Below are positions 7,720-16,034 of a stretch of 64,000 bases of DNA, in pieces. The number at the start of each line of letters is the position of its first letter. The stretch's first letter is position 1. The stretch spans positions 372,001 to 436,000 of the forward strand of contig NZ_VZPV01000003.1 in assembly GCF_008801405.1 (NCBI RefSeq), given 5' to 3'. The translations under genes and the position numbers were made by a program. The notes below the pieces were generated by a model that saw nothing but the letters and a program-made list of their open reading frames with translations, had not been told where the DNA came from and made no database searches. Source of the DNA: Ralstonia insidiosa. Lineage in GTDB: Bacteria; Pseudomonadota; Gammaproteobacteria; Burkholderiales; Burkholderiaceae.

Positions 7720-8931
7720 ATGAAAGCAGCGTTTACCCCTGAGCAGGGCCAGGAATTCCAGAGGCGTGCCGATGCGGTGTGTGCTGCCATGCGCGCGGCG
7801 GGCCTGCGGCAACTGGTGCTGACCGACACTGACAACCTGTTCTACCTGACCGGCGCCACCTTCGATGCGCTGGAGCGGCCGTTCTTCCTGATCCTTGATG
7901 CAGATGGCGGGCGGCAACTGGTGGTGCCGGCGCTTGAACTCGACCACCTGGGCAAGGCGTGGGGCGCGCAAGACCGTGTCTCGACCTATCGCGAGTACCC
8001 GGCACCGGCCGGAGAGACCTGGCATGACGCATTGCTTGGAAAAGGGCTGTTGCAACCGGGTTTCGCGTTTGAACCCAGCCTGCCGATGTCAATGGCGCGG
8101 GTGTTGCTGGATGCCGGTGGCGAGCCGCACGAGCTGATGGAAGGCATCCGCATCATCAAATCTGCCTGGGAGATTGCCGCCATCGAGCGCGCCGCACACT
8201 ATGCGGACTGGGGCGTCCGGCAGATCCTGCGCAATGCCTCGGAGGGTGCGCTGGTGGCCGAAACGTTTACGCCGGGGCAGGCGCTCTCGCGCAAGATCAT
8301 CCGCGAGACCCCCGATTGGGACCCGGTCGCCACGCGCGTCATCTGCGGGGCGTGGCCGGCGCCGCTGAGCGCGGAGCCGCACGCCATTCCGCGCCTGGAC
8401 ATGACGCTGGGTGAAGGCCCACATGTGGCAATGGTGCTGACCCGCGTCAACGGCTACGCGGCGGAGAGCGAGCGCACGTTCTTCACCACACGCCCGGACC
8501 CACGTGCGCGCGAACTGTTTCACCTGCTGGAGGCAGCGCGCGAGCGGGCGTTCTCACTCGTGCGGCCTGGCATGCACTGCGCAGAGCTGGACTGGCAGGT
8601 CAACCGCTTCCTGGCCGGTTGCGGCTATGCCGGCGACAGCGTGCGATTGCACCGCTGCGGACACGGCTTCGGCCTGGGCAATCACGAACCACCGTGGATT
8701 GCCGAAGGCAGTGAACACGTGCTGCAGGAGAACATGGTGATCTCCATCGAGCCCGGCATCTACCTGGCGGGCGAGGGCGGATACCGTCACTCCGATACCG
8801 TACTCGTCACCGCCAATGGCTACCGCTGTTTGACCAAGGCACCAATACGGCTGAATGAGCTTGTGCTCGGACGCCCCGGGTTGCGCCACCGCTTGCAGCG
8901 CCGCCTGATCCGCAACGCGCTGAACCTGTGA
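7720..8931 (+). CDS. M24-family creatinase-like hydrolase (pita-bread fold), metal site degenerate
   Basis: A 403-residue protein with an N-terminal creatinase domain (to about residue 140) and a C-terminal pita-bread domain. In metal-dependent M24 peptidases two Asp, one His and two Glu bind the metals. Here His315 ('GHGFGLGNHE') and Glu344 ('SIEPGIY') are kept, but the first Asp is absent, the second Asp is replaced within 'GYAAESERTF' (245-254) and the last Glu aligns with Ser358 ('GYRHSDT'). This is the pattern of creatinase, which works without metal, so a C-N hydrolase rather than an Xaa-Pro aminopeptidase is likely. RBS AGGATC precedes the ATG. It is divergent from porin-MFS-tetR and followed 6 bases later by a small membrane protein gene. 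Confidence 0.82.
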   Translation: MKAAFTPEQGQEFQRRADAVCAAMRAAGLRQLVLTDTDNLFYLTGATFDALERPFFLILDADGGRQLVVPALELDHLGKAWGAQDRVSTYREYPAPAGETWHDALLGKGLLQPGFAFEPSLPMSMARVLLDAGGEPHELMEGIRIIKSAWEIAAIERAAHYADWGVRQILRNASEGALVAETFTPGQALSRKIIRETPDWDPVATRVICGAWPAPLSAEPHAIPRLDMTLGEGPHVAMVLTRVNGYAAESERTFFTTRPDPRARELFHLLEAARERAFSLVRPGMHCAELDWQVNRFLAGCGYAGDSVRLHRCGHGFGLGNHEPPWIAEGSEHVLQENMVISIEPGIYLAGEGGYRHSDTVLVTANGYRCLTKAPIRLNELVLGRPGLRHRLQRRLIRNALNL

Positions 8932-8937
8932 ACGGCC

Positions 8938-9306
8938 ATGCGGATTGTGCTGCTGCAAATTGCGTACCTGTGTATCGCGCTGGGCTTCAACGCGCTGAGC
9001 GCCGGTCTGGCGCTGGCGGGTAGCAAGCCGCTGGCGCCCACCAACCTCGTTGCCGCCACCGGCGTGTTCGCGCTGTATGCGCTGACGCTGTGGTCGGGGC
9101 ATGCCGGGTTCGATACGGCGTACCGCGCGGCGATGCTGTGCTTCGTGCTGGTGCTCGGCGCCGGTGGCGTGCTCGCCCATCTGCGTCGCGGGCCGACGCA
9201 GGCCTATCGGTCAGCGGTTGCCTGGGTGGCCGCCATTCTTATCAATGGGATGGGTGTGGTGCTGAATATGGCCGGCGCGCTGCTGGGCGCCCGTGCTGTC
9301 CTCTGA
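8938..9306 (+). CDS. small multi-pass membrane protein, unknown function
   Basis: A 122-residue hydrophobic protein with about four predicted membrane segments (about 3-27, 38-53, 62-80 and 96-118) separated by short loops with a few arginines. I do not recognise a family. It begins 6 bases after the M24 hydrolase gene and is almost certainly co-transcribed with it. It converges with the lysR gene. A role in transport or membrane tethering for the same pathway would be a guess. Confidence 0.7.
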   Translation: MRIVLLQIAYLCIALGFNALSAGLALAGSKPLAPTNLVAATGVFALYALTLWSGHAGFDTAYRAAMLCFVLVLGAGGVLAHLRRGPTQAYRSAVAWVAAILINGMGVVLNMAGALLGARAVL

Positions 9307-9311
9307 CGCCA

Positions 9312-10208
9312 TCAGCGGCCACTCGTGAGTGACTGGCGCAACGTGTCTTTCAAGACCTGAAACGCTGGGTTGTCGTTGTCCTTACGATAGGCCAGCCATA
9401 GCTCCACCGGCTTCGCGGGGGTGGTGCGCACGGGGCGGTAGACCACGCCTTCAAAATGCAACATCGATGCCGCAGCGGGAATCAGCGCCACGCCAATCCC
9501 CGCGCGCACCAGTGCCAGCATTGAGTGAATCTGGCTGACGTACTCGACGATGTCGGGCAACACCTCGGCACGTTCGAGCAGAACACTCACCAACTGGTGG
9601 AAGTAGCGCGCCTCATAAGGCGAATACATGAGCAGCGGTTTGCCCTCGCAATCGCGCAGGCTGGGGCGCTGCGGCCAGGTGTCGGCCACCGCTTCGGGCA
9701 GCGCCAGTACGAGCGGCTCTTGCGAGCACGGCACGGCGATCAGTTCGCCATGTTCCACGGGCGGGCGCAACAGGCCAACGTCAATCTCGCGCGCATCGAG
9801 CGCAGCGAGCTGTGCGCCGCTCACCATCTCCTTCAACGTCAACCGCACCCCAGGGGACGCCGCTCGCACGGCACTCACCAATGCGGGCAACTGCCCATAG
9901 CCGACCGTTGCCGTAAAGCCGATCGCCAATGAACCGGCGGCACCCGTGGCAACGCGCCGTGCCGTGGCCGCCGCCTCATCGGCCAGCCGCAGGATGCGCG
10001 CGGCATCCGGCAAAAAGCTGCGCCCGGCAGCGGTCAATCTGACGGAGCGGCTGTTGCGCTCAAGCAGTTCAGTGCCCACTTGGTGCTCCAGCAAACGCAC
10101 CTGGCGCGACAGCGGCGGCTGCGTCATGTGCAGGCGCTCAGCGGCACGCCCGAAGTGCAATGCTTCGGCCACGGCGACAAAACAACGGAGTTGGCTCAGC
10201 TCGAACAT
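9312..10208 (-). CDS. LysR-family transcriptional regulator
   Basis: A 298-residue LTTR. The winged helix-turn-helix covers residues 1-60 ('LSQLRCFVAVAEALHFGRAAERLHMTQPPLSRQVRLLE'), a textbook N-terminus, followed by an effector-binding domain from about residue 90 ('GSLAIGFTATVGYGQLPALV'). It resembles the BenM/CatR-like group, although specificity cannot be read. It is divergent from the kdgD-to-lactonase operon with 339 bases between, so it is the likely regulator of hexuronate/aldarate catabolism, with an aldarate or keto-deoxy-aldarate as probable effector. This assignment rests on position. Confidence 0.92.
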   Translation of the reverse strand: MFELSQLRCFVAVAEALHFGRAAERLHMTQPPLSRQVRLLEHQVGTELLERNSRSVRLTAAGRSFLPDAARILRLADEAAATARRVATGAAGSLAIGFTATVGYGQLPALVSAVRAASPGVRLTLKEMVSGAQLAALDAREIDVGLLRPPVEHGELIAVPCSQEPLVLALPEAVADTWPQRPSLRDCEGKPLLMYSPYEARYFHQLVSVLLERAEVLPDIVEYVSQIHSMLALVRAGIGVALIPAAASMLHFEGVVYRPVRTTPAKPVELWLAYRKDNDNPAFQVLKDTLRQSLTSGR

Positions 10209-10547
10209 TGATTCAAGACAGGTATGGATTGACGTTCATGACTATCTTGAATTGGAATGATGCGCAGCGCAAGAATTGGCCCGCTCGGCAGTCCCCGGAC
10301 AGCGCCCACCATGCGGCACAAACACCTTCCTGCATGGCGCGATAGTGTGTCTGGGCGCCAGGTGGCGGTCGCTTCATGTGCATTTGCAGCATCCGGCCCG
10401 GCGACCAAGGGAACACCCTGTATCAATACAAACCGTGTATCAATCGAGTCAGAAGTTGTTTTGGACTTGAATCGTTCCCGATGCAAGAATCCGCTCACCA
10501 ACAACACGTGACCACTGCCCCGCGGTGGTCTCCATGCAGAGCGAGAC
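10209..10547. promoter_or_regulatory. divergent lysR / kdgD control region
   Basis: No gene is seen here. An inverted repeat ATTCAAGA (10211-10218) and TCTTGAAT (10245-10252) lies immediately upstream of the lysR start codon and could be an autoregulatory LTTR site. A tandem TGTATCAAT occurs at about 10429 and 10436-10443 of the kdgD side. A possible kdgD promoter is TTGGAC (10461-10466), 18-base spacer, AAGAAT (10485-10490). All three are inferences from pattern. Confidence 0.45.
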
Positions 10548-11486
10548 ATGTCCCGATATACCCCTAAAGAATTTGCCCAACAGATCGGCTCCGGTCTGCT
10601 GTCCTTCCCGGTTACGCACTTCAAGGCGTCCGACCTGTCGTTTGACGAAGAGGCCTACCGCAAGAACCTGGCTTGGCTGTTCAGCCACGAGGCTGCCGGC
10701 CTGTTTGCCGCAGGGGGTACGGGTGAGTTCTTCTCGCTCACCGCTACGGAAACGGACCGCGTCGTGCGCGCTGCCGTGGCCGAGACGGGCGGCAAGATTC
10801 CGGTGATCGCCCCGGCAGGCCGTGGCACCGCTGAATCGATCGAGTACTGCAAGGCCGCGGAAGCCGCCGGCGCAGACGGCATCCTGCTGCTGCCCCCGTA
10901 CTTGACCGAAGCTTCCGCCGATGGCGTAGCCGCGCACGTGGAGCAGGTTTGCAAGTCGACCAAGCTGGGCGTGATCATCTACAACCGCGCCAACCAGATC
11001 CTCGACGCCGATCACCTCGAGCGCCTGGCAGACCGCTGCCCGAACCTCGTCGGCTTCAAGGACGGCGTGGGCGATCTGGAACTGATGACGCGCATCTATG
11101 CCCGCCTGGGCGACCGCTTCACGTACATCGGTGGCCTGCCCACCGCCGAGACTTTCGCGCTGCCGTACCTGACGATGGGCGTGACGACGTATTCGTCGGC
11201 CATCTTCAACTTCGTGCCGAAGTTCGCCCTGGAGTTCTACGCTGCCGTGCGTGCGTACGACAACGCCAAGGTCTACAAGATGCTCAACGACTTCGTGCTG
11301 CCATACATCCAGCTGCGCAATCGCAAGCGTGGCTACGCAGTGTCGATCGTCAAGGCCGGCATGAAGGTGGTTGGCCGCAGCGCGGGCCCGGTGCGTGCGC
11401 CGCTGACGGACCTGACGGACGCAGAACTGGCCGAACTGTCGGCTCTGGTGTCGCGTGTGGCCGAAGTCGAAAAACTGGCTGCTTGA
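10548..11486 (+). CDS. kdgD: 5-dehydro-4-deoxyglucarate dehydratase
   Basis: A 312-residue member of the DapA/N-acetylneuraminate lyase class I aldolase superfamily. It dehydrates and decarboxylates 5-keto-4-deoxyglucarate to 2,5-dioxopentanoate in the cytoplasm. The Schiff-base lysine is Lys171 in 'GFKDGVGD', the catalytic tyrosine Tyr145 in 'IIYNRANQ', and the substrate loop is 'GGTGEFFSLT' at 56-65, all as expected for KdgD rather than DapA. Length is normal for the family. It is the first gene of the operon and its product feeds the dehydrogenase encoded next, 48 bases downstream. Confidence 0.95.
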   Translation: MSRYTPKEFAQQIGSGLLSFPVTHFKASDLSFDEEAYRKNLAWLFSHEAAGLFAAGGTGEFFSLTATETDRVVRAAVAETGGKIPVIAPAGRGTAESIEYCKAAEAAGADGILLLPPYLTEASADGVAAHVEQVCKSTKLGVIIYNRANQILDADHLERLADRCPNLVGFKDGVGDLELMTRIYARLGDRFTYIGGLPTAETFALPYLTMGVTTYSSAIFNFVPKFALEFYAAVRAYDNAKVYKMLNDFVLPYIQLRNRKRGYAVSIVKAGMKVVGRSAGPVRAPLTDLTDAELAELSALVSRVAEVEKLAA

Positions 11487-11534
11487 ATTGGTTGCCCGAG
11501 CGCAACCTGAACAACGCTTCCGAAGGAACCCAAC

Positions 11535-13106
11535 ATGACTCTGAGCGGCGAACTGCTGCTGGGTGCTGCCCGCGTTGCGGGCGGTGCCGGCACGGTTCGC
11601 GCCATGAACCCCGCCACCGGGGAATGGCTCGAACCCGAATTCACCCTGGCCTCCAAGGCCGATGCCGCGCGTGCCGCTGAACTGGCCGCCGCGGCTTTTG
11701 ACGTTTACCGCGAGACTGCGCCGGAAGCGCGCGCCGCCTTCCTCGAAGCCATCGCCAGCCAGATCGAAGCGCTGGGCGATGCGCTGATCGAGCGTGCTAT
11801 GGCCGAATCCGCACTGCCGCGTGCCCGTCTGGAAGGCGAGCGCGGCCGCACCTGCGGCCAACTCCGCCTGTTTGCAAACGTGGTACGAGCCGGCGATGCC
11901 GTGGGCGCACGCCTCGATTCGGCACTACCCGAACGTAAGCCGCTACCGCGTTCCGACCTGCGCCTGCGCCGTATCGCGCTGGGCCCGGTGGCCGTGTTTG
12001 GCGCGAGCAACTTCCCGCTGGCGTTTTCGGTGGCGGGCGGTGATACCGCATCGGCGCTGGCAGCCGGTTGCCCGGTCGTCGTGAAGGCACACCCGGCGCA
12101 TCCGGGGACGTCCGAGCTGGTGGGCCGCGCCATTCAGGCTGCGGTTGCCCAGTGCGGCCTGCCGGAAGGCGTGTTCTCGCTCATCCTGGCCGACAACGAT
12201 GTGGCAGGTGCCCTGGTGGCCGATCCGCGCATCCAGGCGGTGGGCTTTACCGGTTCGCGCGCGGGTGGTCAGGCACTGCTGCGCATTGCGCAGGCACGTC
12301 CGCAACCGATTCCCGTGTATGGCGAACTGAGTGCCATCAACCCCGTCTTCCTGCTACCGGACGCGCTGGCCAAGCGTGCCGCTGCGCTGGGGCAGCAGTA
12401 CGTGGCGTCCCTCACGATGGGCGCTGGCCAGTTCTGTACGAACCCGGGCTTGCTGCTGGCCATTGATGGGCCGGACCTCGACGCGTTTGAAGCGGCTGCC
12501 GCTACCGCCATGGCCGGGGCCGCTGCACAACCGATGCTCACCGCCGGTATTCACGCTGCGTACACGCGCGGTGTCGATAAGCTGGCCGGCGAGGCCAACG
12601 TGCGTTGCGTCGCACGCGGGCAAGGCAGCGACCAGCCCAACCGCGGGCAGGCCGGCTTCTACACCACGGATGCCAAGAGCTTCCAGGCACAACCGACGCT
12701 GCACGACGAGGTCTTCGGCGCGACCGGTCTGGTCGTACGTTGCCGCGATGCGGAAGAGCTGTGTGCGCTGGCTGAATCGCTGGAAGGCCAGTTGACCGCC
12801 ACGCTGCATCTGGATGCTGGCGATACGGCGATCGCCCGTTCGCTGCTGCCGATCCTGGAGCGCAAGGCGGGCCGCATCCTGGCCAATGGCTGGCCGACCG
12901 GCGTTGAGGTGTGCCAAGCCATGGTGCACGGCGGCCCGTGGCCCGCCACGACGGATTCGCGCACGACCTCGGTCGGCACAGCAGCCATCGAGCGCTTCTT
13001 GCGTCCGGTGTGCTACCAGGACCTGCCGGCAGAACTGCTGCCGCAGGCGCTGCAAGACGCGAACCCGCTCAAGCTGCGCCGTCTGGTCGACGGACAGTGG
13101 CAGTAA
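11535..13106 (+). CDS. 2,5-dioxovalerate (alpha-ketoglutaric semialdehyde) dehydrogenase
   Basis: A 523-residue aldehyde dehydrogenase of the long KGSADH group, oxidising 2,5-dioxopentanoate with NAD(P)+ to 2-oxoglutarate. The general-base glutamate is in 'ELSAINPVF' at about residue 264 and the nucleophilic cysteine in 'GAGQFCTNPG' at about residue 302; 'FGASNFPLAFSVAGGDTASALAAG' near 155-178 forms the cofactor site. The pattern 'E-L-S-x-I-N-P-V-F' separates this group from generic succinate semialdehyde dehydrogenases. Position directly after kdgD completes the aldarate-to-2-oxoglutarate route. A GC-rich hairpin follows the gene. Confidence 0.93.
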   Translation: MTLSGELLLGAARVAGGAGTVRAMNPATGEWLEPEFTLASKADAARAAELAAAAFDVYRETAPEARAAFLEAIASQIEALGDALIERAMAESALPRARLEGERGRTCGQLRLFANVVRAGDAVGARLDSALPERKPLPRSDLRLRRIALGPVAVFGASNFPLAFSVAGGDTASALAAGCPVVVKAHPAHPGTSELVGRAIQAAVAQCGLPEGVFSLILADNDVAGALVADPRIQAVGFTGSRAGGQALLRIAQARPQPIPVYGELSAINPVFLLPDALAKRAAALGQQYVASLTMGAGQFCTNPGLLLAIDGPDLDAFEAAAATAMAGAAAQPMLTAGIHAAYTRGVDKLAGEANVRCVARGQGSDQPNRGQAGFYTTDAKSFQAQPTLHDEVFGATGLVVRCRDAEELCALAESLEGQLTATLHLDAGDTAIARSLLPILERKAGRILANGWPTGVEVCQAMVHGGPWPATTDSRTTSVGTAAIERFLRPVCYQDLPAELLPQALQDANPLKLRRLVDGQWQ

Positions 13107-13132
13107 CCAAGCAGTCAGCAAGCAAATAAAAA

Positions 13133-13154
13133 GCCGGGCCGCACAGGACCCGGC
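13133..13154. terminator. intergenic hairpin inside the aldarate operon
   Basis: GCCGGG (13133-13138) pairs with CCCGGC (13149-13154). On the plus strand no T-tract follows, but an A-tract precedes it, so on the minus strand it reads as hairpin plus TTTTTATTT, a good intrinsic terminator for antisense transcription. On the plus strand it may only stabilise or partly segment the transcript before the transporter gene. Confidence 0.5.
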
Positions 13155-13198
13155 AGCTTCAACCCCGGCGCATCTGGCGCCGGACGATGGAGGAGACC

Positions 13199-14551
13199 AT
13201 GGATATCAAAGCCCCAGCTGTGGGAGCGCAGAGCGTGCCGCGCACAGAACGCATGACCCGCATGCGCTTTGTGATCCTCGCGATGCTGTTCATCGTGACG
13301 ACCATCAACTACGCCGATCGCGCGACCATCTCCATTGCTGGCTCAGCCATGCAGAAGGAGCTCGGCATCGATGCTGTGTCGCTCGGCTACATCTTCTCGG
13401 CCTTCGGCTGGGCCTATGTGATTGCGCAAATCCCCGGCGGCTGGCTGCTCGACCGTTTCGGTTCCAAGCGCGTGTACACGTTCAGCATCCTGCTGTGGTC
13501 GCTGTTCACCCTGGCGCAGGGCGCGGTCGGCTTCTTTACGGGCGCGGCGGCCATCACCATGGTGTTCTGCCTGCGCTTTCTGGTGGGGGCAGCAGAGGCG
13601 CCGTCCTTCCCAGCCAACAGCCGCATCGTCGCGGCATGGTTCCCGGCCAATGAACGGGGCACGGCATCCGCCATCTTCAATTCGGCGCAGTACGCGGCCA
13701 CGGTGGTGTTTGCCCCGTTGATGGCATGGCTGGTGCACGAGTTCGGCTGGCATCACGTGTTTGTCGTGATGGGCGTGATCGGCATTGCCATGGCGATCGT
13801 GTGGAAGACCTTCGTGCACGACCCGAAGGACCACCCCGGCATCAACCGCGCCGAGATCGACTACATCGAAGCCGGCGGTGGTTTGGTCAACATGGACCGC
13901 GCCGGCGTGGCCAAGACCGAAGGGCCGAACCTCGGCTACGTCAAGCAACTGCTTGGCAACCGCATGCTGATGGGTGTGTATATCGCGCAGTACTGCATCA
14001 ACGCGCTCACGTACTTCTTCATCACGTGGTTTCCGGTGTACCTGGTGCAGGCGCGTGGCATGTCGATCCTGAAGGCGGGCTTTGTGGCGTCGATTCCGGC
14101 GGTGTGCGGCTTCCTGGGCGGCATTCTGGGCGGGATCATTTCCGATGCGCTGCTGCGCAAGGGGGCATCGCTGTCGGTGGCGCGCAAGGTGCCGATCGTG
14201 CTGGGCATGCTGCTCTCGATGAGCATGGTGATCTGCAACTACGTCGATGCACAGACCATCGTGGTGGCGGTGATGGCGCTGTCGTTCTTCGGCAAGGGTC
14301 TGGGCGCGCTGGGCTGGGCCGTCAACTCCGACACAGCACCCAAGCAGATTGCCGGGCTGTCGGGCGCGCTGATGAATACCTTCGGCAACCTGTCGAGCAT
14401 CACGACACCCATCGCCATCGGCTACATCGTCAATACCACGGGCTCTTTCAACGGGGCGTTGGTGTACGTGGGTATCCATGCTGCCGTGGCCATCCTCTGC
14501 TACCTGGTCATGGTGGGCGAGATCAAACGCGTCGAACTCAAGCCGCTGTAA
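13199..14551 (+). CDS. gudP: MFS aldarate (glucarate/galactarate) transporter, GudP-like
   Basis: A 450-residue anion:cation symporter of the major facilitator superfamily with about 12 membrane segments. The opening 'RFVILAMLFIVTTINYADRATISIAG' at about residues 18-43 is the signature of the GudP/GarP/ExuT group for hexuronates and aldarates, and 'GGWLLDRFGSKRVY' is the conserved loop 2-3. The ATG at 13199 is chosen over 13187 because GGAGGA lies 5 bases upstream of it. It sits between the semialdehyde dehydrogenase and glucarate dehydratase genes. Whether it prefers aldarates or uronates cannot be told from sequence. Confidence 0.9.
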   Translation: MDIKAPAVGAQSVPRTERMTRMRFVILAMLFIVTTINYADRATISIAGSAMQKELGIDAVSLGYIFSAFGWAYVIAQIPGGWLLDRFGSKRVYTFSILLWSLFTLAQGAVGFFTGAAAITMVFCLRFLVGAAEAPSFPANSRIVAAWFPANERGTASAIFNSAQYAATVVFAPLMAWLVHEFGWHHVFVVMGVIGIAMAIVWKTFVHDPKDHPGINRAEIDYIEAGGGLVNMDRAGVAKTEGPNLGYVKQLLGNRMLMGVYIAQYCINALTYFFITWFPVYLVQARGMSILKAGFVASIPAVCGFLGGILGGIISDALLRKGASLSVARKVPIVLGMLLSMSMVICNYVDAQTIVVAVMALSFFGKGLGALGWAVNSDTAPKQIAGLSGALMNTFGNLSSITTPIAIGYIVNTTGSFNGALVYVGIHAAVAILCYLVMVGEIKRVELKPL

Positions 14552-14570
14552 GCCGACAGGAGACGCCGTT

Positions 14571-15989
14571 ATGACGTTGCAATCGATCGAATCCGGCGCA
14601 CGCACGGCTGCAACGCAGACGCCGCGTGTGACGGAGATGCAGGTGATTCCCGTTGCAGGGCGAGACAGCATGCTGTTGAACCTGTGTGGCGCGCATGCCC
14701 CATTCTTCACCCGCAACCTCGTCATCCTGAAGGACAACGCCGGGCGCACCGGCGTGGGCGAGGTGCCGGGCGGGGAGGGCATCCGCCAGGCGCTGGAGCG
14801 CGTGATTCCGCTGGTGGTCGGGCAATCCATCGGCCGCACCAACGGCGTGCTGAACAGCATTCGTCGCGCGCTGGCAGGCGGTGGCAACGCTGCACATCAG
14901 GCAACGGTGCATCAGGTGACGTCCGCCTCGGAAGCCGCTGTGCTGCGGCAGCCGCACGAGATCAACCTGCGCATGGACAACGTCATCACGGCAGTGGAAG
15001 CCGCGCTGCTGGACCTGCTTGGCCAGTTTCTGGAAGAGCCTGTAGCGGAACTGCTGGGCGCCGGACAGCAGCGCGACTCGGCCCCGATGCTTGCTTACCT
15101 GTTCTACGTGGGCGACCGCCGCAAGACGGATCTGCCGTATCTGGACGGGAAAAACGGTGCGGATGATTGGCTGCGTTTGCGCCACGAAGCCGCCATGACC
15201 CCTGAGGCCATCGCCCGCCTGGCGGAAGCTGCCACCGAGCGCTATGGCTTTGCTGACTTCAAGCTCAAGGGCGGTGTGATGCGCGGCGCGGAAGAGATGG
15301 AGGCGATTGCCGCCATCAAGGCGCGCTTCCCACACGCACGTGTCACGCTGGACCCGAACGGTGCCTGGTCGCTGAACGATGCCATCGCACTGTGCAAAGG
15401 ACAGGGCCACCTGCTGGCCTATGCCGAAGACCCCTGCGGCCCGGAAGCCGGCTACTCGGGGCGCGAGATCATGGCCGAGTTCAAGCGCGCCACCGGCATC
15501 CCGACCGCCACCAACATGATCGCCACCGACTGGCGCCAGATGGGTCACGCGATCCCGCTGCACGCCGTGGATATTCCACTGGCTGATCCGCACTTCTGGA
15601 CCATGCAGGGGTCCGTGCGCGTTGCGCAACTGTGTGATGAATGGGGCCTCACGTGGGGCTCGCATTCCAATAACCATTTCGATGTCTCGCTGGCGATGTT
15701 CACGCATGTGGCCGCCGCCGCACCGGGCAACATCACCGCCATCGATACCCACTGGATCTGGCAGGAAGCCGAAGAGCGCCTGACACGCGAGCCGCTGCGC
15801 ATTGAGGGCGGTCACGTGGCCGTGCCGGACCGCCCGGGTCTGGGCATCGAGATCGACATGGACCGCGTCATGGCGGCCCATGCGCTGTACAAGACTCTGG
15901 GCCCAGGCGCACGCGACGACGCGATGGCCATGCAATACCTCGTGCCAGGCTGGACGTATGACCCCAAGCGCCCGAGCCTGGGGCGCTGA
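14571..15989 (+). CDS. gudD: glucarate dehydratase
   Basis: A 472-residue enolase-superfamily enzyme that dehydrates D-glucarate (and usually L-idarate) to 5-keto-4-deoxyglucarate. The barrel bases and Mg2+ ligands are visible: 'FKLKGGVMRG' (K-x-K lysine motif), 'LDPNGAWS' (Asp ligand), 'YAEDPCG' (Glu ligand), 'ATNMIATDW' (third ligand region) and 'WGSHSNNHFD' carrying the His of the His-Asp dyad. Length is slightly above the E. coli enzyme (446). The ATG at 14571 follows ACAGGAGA and lies 19 bases after the transporter stop, unlike an in-frame ATG that would start inside the transporter gene. Confidence 0.95.
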   Translation: MTLQSIESGARTAATQTPRVTEMQVIPVAGRDSMLLNLCGAHAPFFTRNLVILKDNAGRTGVGEVPGGEGIRQALERVIPLVVGQSIGRTNGVLNSIRRALAGGGNAAHQATVHQVTSASEAAVLRQPHEINLRMDNVITAVEAALLDLLGQFLEEPVAELLGAGQQRDSAPMLAYLFYVGDRRKTDLPYLDGKNGADDWLRLRHEAAMTPEAIARLAEAATERYGFADFKLKGGVMRGAEEMEAIAAIKARFPHARVTLDPNGAWSLNDAIALCKGQGHLLAYAEDPCGPEAGYSGREIMAEFKRATGIPTATNMIATDWRQMGHAIPLHAVDIPLADPHFWTMQGSVRVAQLCDEWGLTWGSHSNNHFDVSLAMFTHVAAAAPGNITAIDTHWIWQEAEERLTREPLRIEGGHVAVPDRPGLGIEIDMDRVMAAHALYKTLGPGARDDAMAMQYLVPGWTYDPKRPSLGR

Positions 15990-16034
15990 CCCGCGAGACC
16001 GCTTGAGTTGCACCACCCAATTCCGGAGCTTGTG

